A DNA stretch of 7,083 bases from JBLIDK01 sp047632595 (GTDB lineage: Bacteria; Bacteroidota; Bacteroidia; Sphingobacteriales; Sphingobacteriaceae), in NCBI GenBank assembly GCA_047632595.1, contig JBLIDK010000073.1, positions 1 through 7,083 of the forward strand, read 5' to 3'. Made by a program: the position numbers and the translations under genes. Below are positions 1 to 5,543 of the stretch, one piece after another; positions within the stretch are counted from its first letter, which is position 1; every line of letters begins with the position of its first letter. A model generated the notes under the pieces. It searched no databases and had not been told where the DNA came from. It worked only from the letters and a program-made list of their open reading frames with translations.

Positions 1-59
1 TTTGATGAGAAAAAATCTAATAACACTTACAAATTGAGCAAGCGTTTCAATATTTCAAA

Positions 60-224
60 CTAATTATCCGTTTCGGAAATTGCTGGAAAGGTTATTTTAA
101 AATTAGTGCCGTTATTCAACTCACTTTTAACGTCAAATAAACCTTTAGCAGCATCAATTATTTTCTTTACTATTTGCAGACCTCTTCCTGTAGAAATCTC
201 ATCTTTAGTTCCAACGTTTAACAT
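60..224 (-). pseudogene. C-terminal remnant of a sensor histidine kinase (HATPase_c tail)
   Basis: This 54-codon frame reads from an ATG at 224 to a TAG at 62-60. It matches only the end of a histidine-kinase ATP-binding domain. Residues 5-20 (GTKDEISTGRGLQIVK) resemble the G2 box, where families usually have GTGLGL. The segment SELNNGT (34-40) followed by FKITFP (42-47) matches the final strand pair that closes this fold. The rest of a kinase is absent: no H-box, N-box or G1 box. An in-frame TAA lies at 239-237, just five codons upstream of the ATG, and the hbd gene ends at 259. The piece could not bind ATP or be phosphorylated alone, so I read it as a leftover of a deleted gene. It could still be translated from the hbd transcript, 34 bases after the hbd stop. 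The domain call rests on motif recognition over a short stretch. Confidence 0.55.
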
Positions 225-258
225 CACTTTTCTGACTTAATAATGAGCTAAAAACAAG

Positions 259-1149
259 CTACTTGGCAAATTGACTTGCAACAGTCGCTTCCTTAATTCC
301 CTTGCTATAATCGTAAAATCCTTTACCGTTTTTAACTCCTAAGTTTTTAGCAGCAACCATATTCGTTAATAAAGGACATGGTGCATATTTTTGATTTCCA
401 AATCCATCATACATAACCATTAAAATTGCATGACACACATCTAATCCAATAAAATCAGCTAATTGCAAAGGCCCCATTGGGTGAGCCATTCCTAGTTTCA
501 TAACGGTGTCAATTTCTTCAACACCAGCAACACCTTCATAAAGGGAATAGATAGCTTCGTTAATCATTGGCATTAGGATTCTGTTAGCAATAAACCCTGG
601 ATAATCATTCACCTCTACGGGTGCCTTTTTTAATGATTTTGATAACTCCATTGTTGCTTTTGTAACTGCATCACTAGTTTCATAACCTCTAATTATTTCA
701 ACTAACTTCATAACAGGAACCGGATTCATAAAGTGCATTCCAATTACCTTGTCTGGTCTGTTAGTTGCGGCTCCAATTTTAGTAATGGAAATTGAACTTG
801 TGTTACTTGCAAGAATGGTTTCTGGCTTGCAAAGCGCATCTAATTGCTTAAAAATAGATAATTTAATATCTATATTTTCAGATGCAGCTTCAACTACTAA
901 ATCGGCATTAGCTACTCCTTTTTCTAATGAGGAAAGACTAGTAATATTGGCAAGTGTTGCAGCTTTTTCACTTTCGCTAATTTTCTCCTTGCTTACCATT
1001 CTGTCTAAATTTTTTGAAATGGTAGCAATGGCTTTTTCTAAGGCCTTTTCGTTGATATCTACCAACATCACCTTATAGCCATTCATAGCAAAAACATGAG
1101 CTATTCCATTTCCCATTGTACCTGAACCAATTACCGTTATATTTGTCAT
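259..1149 (-). CDS. hbd: 3-hydroxybutyryl-CoA dehydrogenase
   Basis: This 296-residue cytosolic enzyme is predicted to interconvert (S)-3-hydroxyacyl-CoA and 3-oxoacyl-CoA using NAD(H), in butyrate-type or fatty-acid beta-oxidation metabolism. The N-terminal Rossmann domain has GSGTMG at 8-13 and an acidic residue, D31, after the second strand, as expected for NAD(H). The catalytic set S118, H139, E151 and N189 is complete; its spacing (21, 12 and 38 residues) equals that of human HADH (S137, H158, E170, N208). HFMNP (139-143) surrounds the catalytic histidine. The C-terminal dimerisation domain ends with GKGFYDY (275-281). The length is normal for a single-function enzyme with no fused hydratase. 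The ATG at 1149 starts directly before the first Rossmann strand, so this start is secure. The gene diverges from the lipoprotein gene and is followed by a kinase remnant. FadB-like use on longer chains cannot be excluded. Confidence 0.95.
   Translation of the reverse strand: MTNITVIGSGTMGNGIAHVFAMNGYKVMLVDINEKALEKAIATISKNLDRMVSKEKISESEKAATLANITSLSSLEKGVANADLVVEAASENIDIKLSIFKQLDALCKPETILASNTSSISITKIGAATNRPDKVIGMHFMNPVPVMKLVEIIRGYETSDAVTKATMELSKSLKKAPVEVNDYPGFIANRILMPMINEAIYSLYEGVAGVEEIDTVMKLGMAHPMGPLQLADFIGLDVCHAILMVMYDGFGNQKYAPCPLLTNMVAAKNLGVKNGKGFYDYSKGIKEATVASQFAK
1116..1145 (+). promoter_or_regulatory. Bacteroidota-type promoter for the BNR lipoprotein gene
   Basis: TTG at 1116-1118 and TATATTTG at 1138-1145 are separated by 19 bases, matching the Bacteroidota primary sigma consensus (TTTG, about 19 bases, TAnnTTTG). 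Both elements lie inside the first codons of hbd on the opposite strand. Transcription would begin near 1150-1152. This favours the ATG at 1185 over the upstream in-frame TTG at 1152, which would leave almost no leader. Confidence 0.6.
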
Positions 1150-1168
1150 AGTTGAAATTATTGAACTG

Positions 1169-1176
1169 CAAATATA
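1169..1176 (-). promoter_or_regulatory. -7 element of the hbd promoter
   Basis: Read on the minus strand, these bases are TATATTTG, a perfect match to the Bacteroidota -7 element, 19 bases before the hbd ATG. No TTTG is visible at the expected -33 distance (around 1196-1199), so this promoter would be weaker or activator-dependent. It faces the plus-strand promoter at 1138-1145. Confidence 0.5.
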
Positions 1177-1184
1177 AAGTTATC

Positions 1185-2198
1185 ATGAGTTTACCACGTA
1201 AAAAGTTTAAAAACTACCTGTTTTATTTAAGTATCATCGGCTTATTCCTCGTTTCAGGATGCACAAAGTCCTATAAATTTGAAACACTTCAACTACCTTC
1301 AAGTAATAGTTTTAGAGGAATTTCTGTTGTTACAGAATCCATTGTTTGGGTGAGTGGTAGTGGAGGTGCCATATTTAGGACAGTTGATAAGGGCCAAAGC
1401 TGGGAAAAGAAAGAGATTTCAACTACTTCAACTATCGATTTTAGAGATGTGCAAGCTTTAAACAAGGACACCGCAATTGTAATGTCGGCAGGTAGTGATG
1501 CTAGAATATACAGAACAGAGGACGGTGGTTTGAGTTGGACATTGCTATACCTTAATAATCATCCCAATATTTTTCTTGACGGATTCACTTGGTCTGATTA
1601 TAACAACGGAATTGTTTATGGTGATCCGGTAGATTCGCAAATGATGGTATTGAAAACTGTGGATGCTGGATTAACTTGGGATACTGTTAGAAACCTGCCA
1701 AATGCATTGCAAGGTGAGGCAGGCTTTGCTGCAAGTGGAACTGGAATTATTCAGAATGGTAATGAAGTGCTTTTTGGCACAGGAGGGAAAAGGTCTGCTA
1801 TCTATCGTTCAAAGGATAATGGCTTATCTTTTGAACTTATCCCAACTACAATGAAAGTGGGAGATGGTTGTGGTATTTTTTCACTTGCTATAAACAACCA
1901 ACATATTGTTTGCGTGGGTGGTTCATATATTGACAGTACAAACAGTAAAAATAACGTATTTCTTTTTACTGATATTAACGAAATTAATGTGTTAACGCCA
2001 CCAAATGGATACCGCTCATGCGTGCTTCCAATAAAAAATGGATTTATTTCTTGCGGCAGAACAGGAGTTGATATTTCTATCGACCTAGGAGTTAATTGGA
2101 AATCAATTAGCAATGAGGGCTACTATGCAATGAGTAAAGGTGGGGATATTGTTTGGTTATGTGGCAAATCTGGTAAAGTTGGTCGGTTAAAATTATGA
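1185..2198 (+). CDS. Predicted lipoprotein with BNR/Ycf48-like repeats, function unknown
   Basis: From the ATG at 1185 this is a 337-residue protein. It begins with a basic stretch (PRKKFKN, 4-10), a hydrophobic helix (about 11-23) and the lipobox LVSGC, with the lipid-modified cysteine at C26. It is therefore predicted to be exported and anchored to a membrane by signal peptidase II processing. The rest carries five BNR-type motifs (S/TxDxGxxW): TVDKGQSW (66-73), TEDGGLSW (111-118), TVDAGLTW (158-165), SKDNGLSF (209-216) and SIDLGVNW (298-305). These indicate a beta-propeller of the Ycf48/Hcf136 or sialidase-like class. No sialidase active-site set is apparent, so I assign no enzyme activity. 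Such propellers commonly mediate protein binding. The frame is open back to a TTG at 1152, but ATG fits the signal peptide and promoter better. The gene stands alone, between divergent hbd and the convergent hydrolase gene. Confidence 0.85.
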   Translation: MSLPRKKFKNYLFYLSIIGLFLVSGCTKSYKFETLQLPSSNSFRGISVVTESIVWVSGSGGAIFRTVDKGQSWEKKEISTTSTIDFRDVQALNKDTAIVMSAGSDARIYRTEDGGLSWTLLYLNNHPNIFLDGFTWSDYNNGIVYGDPVDSQMMVLKTVDAGLTWDTVRNLPNALQGEAGFAASGTGIIQNGNEVLFGTGGKRSAIYRSKDNGLSFELIPTTMKVGDGCGIFSLAINNQHIVCVGGSYIDSTNSKNNVFLFTDINEINVLTPPNGYRSCVLPIKNGFISCGRTGVDISIDLGVNWKSISNEGYYAMSKGGDIVWLCGKSGKVGRLKL

Positions 2199-2253
2199 TC
2201 AAATACTAGCAAGGCAAGTATCTCCAGACACGGAGCTTTAGAAATGCTTTAGT

Positions 2254-3030
2254 TTAAAGGTTTAATTCCCCTAACCACTCCAACACCTTCTCACTAAACT
2301 CCACAGGGTTTTCTGCATGCAACCAATGACCTGCATTGCTAACATAATCAATATCCGCATTTGGGAAAGCTTCAAAAATACTCATGGCATCGCTGCTTTG
2401 AATATAATCTGAATTCTCACCACCTAAAAACAAAGCATTGCCCAAAAATGGTTTAGAATACTCTACTTCCTTAATTACTTCTTCATAGTTGGCAACAATT
2501 ACATCTAAATTCATCTTCCATTTAAAACCATCTTCAATTCGGTCTAAATTTTTCAATAAAAATAAACGGACACCCAAATTGTCAATTTGCTTACTTAGAA
2601 TTTCATCTGCCTCATTTCTGGAGGTGATTGTCGATAAATCCAACGCTTGAAGTGCATTAAATATCGTTTGATGATGTGGTGAGTATTCTCTCGGAGCCAT
2701 GTCGGCAGAAATCATTGACAATACCTTTGTTGGATGGGCCAAGGCAAAGTTCATGACTGTTTTTCCGCCCATGGAATGTCCTAATACATGTGCTTTTTCA
2801 ATTTTGAGTTCTATAAATAGGTTATTCAAGTCTTCAACCATTGCAGAATAGTTAAAAACATCGGAATGAAAGGATTTACCATGATTTCGTTGGTCAACAG
2901 TAATAACACGATACTTAGCACTTGCGTGACGTGCAAATGCCTGCCAATTGTCTAATGAACCTAGTAAACCATGCAGAATTACTAAGGTCTTTTTTCCTTC
3001 TGGGTTAAATATTTTATAATTTAAAATCAT
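2254..3030 (-). CDS. Alpha/beta-fold hydrolase, YbfF-like esterase
   Basis: This 258-residue cytosolic protein is of normal length for a small alpha/beta-hydrolase and has no signal peptide. HGLLG (20-24) supplies the oxyanion-hole region. DQRNHGKS (46-53) is the conserved loop after strand 4. GHSMGG (84-89) is the nucleophile elbow with S86. AGHWLH (233-238) supplies the catalytic histidine H235. The acid is probably D110, 24 residues after the nucleophile as in E. coli YbfF, with D208 as the alternative. Overall similarity to YbfF (GHSMGGK, then D-x-AP) suggests an acyl-ester or acyl-CoA thioesterase-like hydrolase; the substrate is not evident. The ATG at 3030 lies 6 bases after the stop of the preceding small frame, suggesting co-transcription with trpS. 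Its end converges on the lipoprotein gene across 55 bases (2199-2253) with no clear terminator hairpin. Confidence 0.88.
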   Translation of the reverse strand: MILNYKIFNPEGKKTLVILHGLLGSLDNWQAFARHASAKYRVITVDQRNHGKSFHSDVFNYSAMVEDLNNLFIELKIEKAHVLGHSMGGKTVMNFALAHPTKVLSMISADMAPREYSPHHQTIFNALQALDLSTITSRNEADEILSKQIDNLGVRLFLLKNLDRIEDGFKWKMNLDVIVANYEEVIKEVEYSKPFLGNALFLGGENSDYIQSSDAMSIFEAFPNADIDYVSNAGHWLHAENPVEFSEKVLEWLGELNL

Positions 3031-3036
3031 TAAAAT

Positions 3037-3288
3037 CTATCTTTTCACTCCTAAAACCCCTAATAAACCACGTGTTACTTCGCGCAAAACAGTTCTACTT
3101 AATTGACGTATCATGGTGTTTTCACTAATTTGCTCCAAAGTAGATTTTTCTCGTCGAGTACTTCTTCGTGTCTTTGGTGCTGCTTTTTCTTTGTTCTTTT
3201 CTTCCTCTTTTTCCTTGCGCCGTATCTTGTCGTTTAAAATTTCATAAGCACTTTCCCAATCTATAGTTTTTGAGTGCTTTTTTGCCAT
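3037..3288 (-). CDS. Small basic protein; probable C-terminal remnant of a HerA/YjgR-like (DUF853) ATPase
   Basis: From the ATG at 3288 the product is 83 residues. It has three parts: IDWESAYEIL at 9-18, a highly charged Lys/Glu/Arg linker at about 20-48, and an amphipathic tail at 61-83 (RQLSRTVLREVT, then RGLLGVLG). This order and the tail motif resemble the extreme C-terminus of HerA-like DUF853 (YjgR-type) ATPases as I recall them. Everything that would make an ATPase, including Walker A and B, is absent. The frame is open back to a TTG at 3354, with an in-frame TAA at 3360-3358. The trpS stop lies at 3374-3372, so the missing part cannot lie immediately upstream. It is most simply a deletion remnant kept between trpS and the hydrolase gene, though a short functional protein is possible. 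The reading frame is intact. Confidence 0.5.
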   Translation of the reverse strand: MAKKHSKTIDWESAYEILNDKIRRKEKEEEKNKEKAAPKTRRSTRREKSTLEQISENTMIRQLSRTVLREVTRGLLGVLGVKR

Positions 3289-3371
3289 TTCAGAATTCTT
3301 TTGAACTTCTGAAATCTCACTAAGAACTAAATACTGGCAAAAAACTTCAAGCAAAATTTATAAAGCAATAG

Positions 3372-4370
3372 CTAATAGAATTTTTTAAAACCTATTATCT
3401 CTCTTACCTCATTAACTGTTTTTCTAGCACTTTCATGCGCTTTTTCAGCACCTTGCTTGGCAACCTTAGCTAAAAAATCCTGGTCTTTTTCAATCTCTAA
3501 AATTTTAGTTCTAATATCAGTTGTGTATAAAGTGATGTCCTCAGCTAATTGTTTCTTTAAATCGCCATAGCGAATAGAACACTTATTATAACTATCTTCA
3601 AAATGCTCAATAGTAGATTTTTCGCTTACCAAATTCATTAACGTAAATATGTTTTTAATTGAATCGGGCTTTTCTTGATTATTTTGAGTCGGACCACTAT
3701 CGGTAACGGCTTTCATAACCTTTTTCTTAATTTGCTCTGGAGAATCTGCCAAGAAAATAGCATTGTTTGGTCCTTCAGACTTTCCCATCTTACCTGAACC
3801 ATCTAATCCAGGTACTTTTACCAATTCTCCTTTAAAATTAAATGCCTCAGGTTCTCTAAAGTATTCGTTTTTATAAAGTTGGTTAAACCTGCGACCAAAT
3901 TTTTTGGTCATTTCAAGGTGTTGTTCTTGGTCTTTCCCAACAGGAACTTTATGTGCATTGTGAATTAAAATATCTGCAGCCATTAAAACTGGGTAGGTTA
4001 ATAAACCTGCATTTACATTGTCGGGATGCTTTCGAACCTTTTCCTTAAAAGTCACTGAACGTTCTAATTCGCCAACGTAAGCGTTCATGTTTAGCAATAA
4101 GTAAAGTTCTGCAGTTTCTGGTAAGTCACTTTGTAAGTACAAGGCAGATTTATCTGGGTCTAAACCCGATGCAATGTATTCTGCGAGCACCTTACGCACA
4201 TTCATTTGTAAATTTTCTGGAGTGGGGTGTGTGGTTAGACTGTGATAGTCGGCAATAAAGAAAAAACAGTTATTTGTTTCCTGCATTTTCACAAAGTTTT
4301 TAACCGCACCAAAATAATTACCTAGATGAAGATTGCCCGTTGAACGAATACCACTTACTACTGTTTCCAT
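3372..4370 (-). CDS. trpS: Tryptophan--tRNA ligase
   Basis: This cytosolic class I aminoacyl-tRNA synthetase of 332 residues charges tRNA-Trp with tryptophan using ATP, and the length is typical for bacterial TrpRS. SGIRSTGNLHLGNY (6-19) contains the HIGH-type ATP motif (NLHLG). AADILIH (131-137) and VGKDQEQHLEMT (144-155) are the tryptophan- and ATP-binding segments characteristic of TrpRS. GKMGKSEG (193-200) is the KMSKS-type loop. The short N-terminus begins directly with the first Rossmann strand, which is typical of bacterial TrpRS and supports the ATG at 4370. It is the first gene of a likely minus-strand group followed by the small HerA-tail frame and the hydrolase gene. It diverges from gatC across a 117-base spacer. 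No T-box or trp leader structure is apparent upstream. Confidence 0.97.
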   Translation of the reverse strand: METVVSGIRSTGNLHLGNYFGAVKNFVKMQETNNCFFFIADYHSLTTHPTPENLQMNVRKVLAEYIASGLDPDKSALYLQSDLPETAELYLLLNMNAYVGELERSVTFKEKVRKHPDNVNAGLLTYPVLMAADILIHNAHKVPVGKDQEQHLEMTKKFGRRFNQLYKNEYFREPEAFNFKGELVKVPGLDGSGKMGKSEGPNNAIFLADSPEQIKKKVMKAVTDSGPTQNNQEKPDSIKNIFTLMNLVSEKSTIEHFEDSYNKCSIRYGDLKKQLAEDITLYTTDIRTKILEIEKDQDFLAKVAKQGAEKAHESARKTVNEVREIIGFKKFY

Positions 4371-4386
4371 AGTGCCAAAAGTAAAG

Positions 4387-4418
4387 CAAATACCTCAATT
4401 GAACCATTTAATATCAAA
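4387..4418 (-). promoter_or_regulatory. Candidate promoter for trpS
   Basis: On the minus strand TTTG (4418-4415) is followed after 20 bases by GGTATTTG (4394-4387). The -33 element and spacing fit the Bacteroidota consensus, but the -7 element lacks its leading TA. A competing -7 match, TACTTTTG, lies at 4383-4376 with no good partner and would leave an almost leaderless message. I cannot tell which is used. Confidence 0.3.
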
Positions 4419-4465
4419 GGAATTAATATTTTTTACTGAATACCACTATGATTTCCTAGAACATG

Positions 4466-4473
4466 TATATTTG
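4466..4473 (+). promoter_or_regulatory. -7 element of the gatC promoter
   Basis: TATATTTG is a perfect Bacteroidota -7 element 14 bases before the gatC ATG. No TTTG is visible about 19 bases upstream (4443-4446 reads ccac). Transcription would start near 4480, giving a leader of under 10 bases, and no Shine-Dalgarno sequence is present. Confidence 0.45.
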
Positions 4474-4487
4474 TGCTTTAGCGATAT

Positions 4488-4778
4488 ATGAAAGTAGATA
4501 GCACACTCGTACAAAAATTAGCCACCTTATCTCGATTAGAGTTTAGTGAAGAGCAAGAAGCAAAGATGATTCAAGACATGAATAGGATGTTGGATTTTGT
4601 TGAAAAACTAAATGAATTGGATACGGAAAATGTGGAGCCATTAATTTACATGAGTGACGAGGTAAACGTGCTTCGAAAAGATATTGCCGAACAAAAAATT
4701 AGCCATAAAGACGCGCTGAAAAACGCTCCAAAAAAGGATTCTGACTATTTCAGGGTACCTAAAGTTATAAGCCAGTAA
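4488..4778 (+). CDS. gatC: Asp-tRNA(Asn)/Glu-tRNA(Gln) amidotransferase subunit C
   Basis: This 96-residue protein is the small subunit of the GatCAB complex, which converts mischarged Glu-tRNA(Gln) or Asp-tRNA(Asn) to Gln- or Asn-tRNA; GatC links and stabilises GatA and GatB. The family pattern is complete. An N-terminal helix carries LATLSRLEFSEEQ (11-23). The helix MLDFVEKLNELDT (34-46) is followed by VEPLIY (49-54). A central NVLRKD (60-65) leads to the C-terminal KDSDYFRVPKVI (83-94). The length is standard. No gatA or gatB is in the window, so the other subunits must be encoded elsewhere. The ABC ATPase gene begins one base after its stop codon, implying a shared transcript and probable translational coupling. 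The ATG at 4488 begins at the conserved N-terminus. Confidence 0.96.
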   Translation: MKVDSTLVQKLATLSRLEFSEEQEAKMIQDMNRMLDFVEKLNELDTENVEPLIYMSDEVNVLRKDIAEQKISHKDALKNAPKKDSDYFRVPKVISQ

Positions 4779-4779
4779 T

Positions 4780-5499
4780 ATGCTTACACCAATTATACAA
4801 CTACAAGGCATCACCAAAACCTACATGATGGGTAAAGAAAGGGTCGATGCTTTAAGAGGTATAAATCTTGATATCCAAAAAAATGAATTTGTAGCCTTAA
4901 TGGGCCCTTCAGGTTCTGGAAAATCAACCTTAATGAATATTTTAGGTTGTTTAGACACTCCTTCTTTAGGCGAGTACACGCTAAACAATCAAATGGTAAG
5001 TAAGCTTAAGGATAACGAGCTAGCTGAAATCAGAAACAAAGAAATAGGTTTCGTTTTTCAAACATTTAACCTACTTCCCAGATCTACAGCACTTGATAAT
5101 GTTGCTCTACCGTTAATTTACGCAGGTTTTTCAGCTCGTGAACGTAAAGAACGTGCAGAAGAGGTACTTATTAGTGTTGGTTTAGGTGATAGAATGACTC
5201 ACAAGCCAAATGAACTAAGTGGTGGACAACGTCAACGTGTTGCTGTGGCAAGGGCTTTGGTGAACAATCCTTCTATTATTTTGGCAGATGAACCAACTGG
5301 TAATTTAGATTCAAAAACAACTATTGAAATTCTCGGATTACTTGAAGAAATTCATGAATTAGGAAATACAGTAATTCTTGTAACTCACGAAAATGATGTC
5401 AGTAAACATGCACATCGAATTATTAGTTTACACGATGGGTTAACCGCAACCGACGAACAAAACAAAAACATTCAAACAGTTAGAGTACCTCAGGCATAA
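4780..5499 (+). CDS. ABC transporter ATP-binding protein, MacB/LolD-type
   Basis: This 239-residue protein is a single nucleotide-binding domain of normal length with every expected motif: Walker A GPSGSGKST (42-50), Q-loop FVFQTF (91-96), signature LSGGQRQR (146-153), Walker B IILADE (166-171) with the EPTGNLDS extension (171-178), and the H-loop histidine H203 in VTHEND. The pattern ALRGINL (24-30), MNILGCLDTP (52-61) and FNLLPR (96-101) is typical of the MacB/LolD/YknY group. That group powers mechanotransmission-type export or lipoprotein release at the inner membrane rather than import. It would need a FtsX/MacB-fold permease, but none is in the window; thrA follows after 44 bases. The ATG at 4780 is one base from the gatC stop, so the genes are probably co-transcribed. 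The partner and substrate are unknown, and lolD or macB naming would be premature. Confidence 0.93.
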   Translation: MLTPIIQLQGITKTYMMGKERVDALRGINLDIQKNEFVALMGPSGSGKSTLMNILGCLDTPSLGEYTLNNQMVSKLKDNELAEIRNKEIGFVFQTFNLLPRSTALDNVALPLIYAGFSARERKERAEEVLISVGLGDRMTHKPNELSGGQRQRVAVARALVNNPSIILADEPTGNLDSKTTIEILGLLEEIHELGNTVILVTHENDVSKHAHRIISLHDGLTATDEQNKNIQTVRVPQA

Positions 5500-5543
5500 C
5501 TTAACTTTCTACAAAATTCCAAAGTAGATTTAAATTAAAAATA

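Noticed and set aside
749..1078. A 109-codon plus-strand frame opposite hbd
   Set aside because: It lies wholly antisense to a securely identified enzyme gene with complete catalytic residues, and its product has no recognisable motif.
1152..1184. A TTG start at 1152 adding 11 residues to the lipoprotein
   Set aside because: It would sit within a few bases of the predicted transcription start; the ATG at 1185 gives a standard lipoprotein signal peptide.
1289..1471. A 60-codon minus-strand frame opposite the lipoprotein gene
   Set aside because: It is antisense to a gene with a signal peptide and repeated BNR motifs, and nothing supports coding.
1802..2113. A 103-codon minus-strand frame opposite the lipoprotein gene
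   Set aside because: It is a shadow of the BNR-motif region and has no domain or start signal of its own.
2247..2259. A possible hairpin (CTTTA, GTT, TAAAG) between the convergent genes
   Set aside because: The stem is five AT-rich pairs with one G:C, has no T-run on either strand and overlaps the hydrolase stop codon, so it is not a convincing terminator.
3373..3397. An inverted repeat TAATAG/CTATTA around a T-run at the end of trpS
   Set aside because: It is six AT-rich pairs inside the trpS coding region with a 13-base loop, which is expected by chance at this composition.
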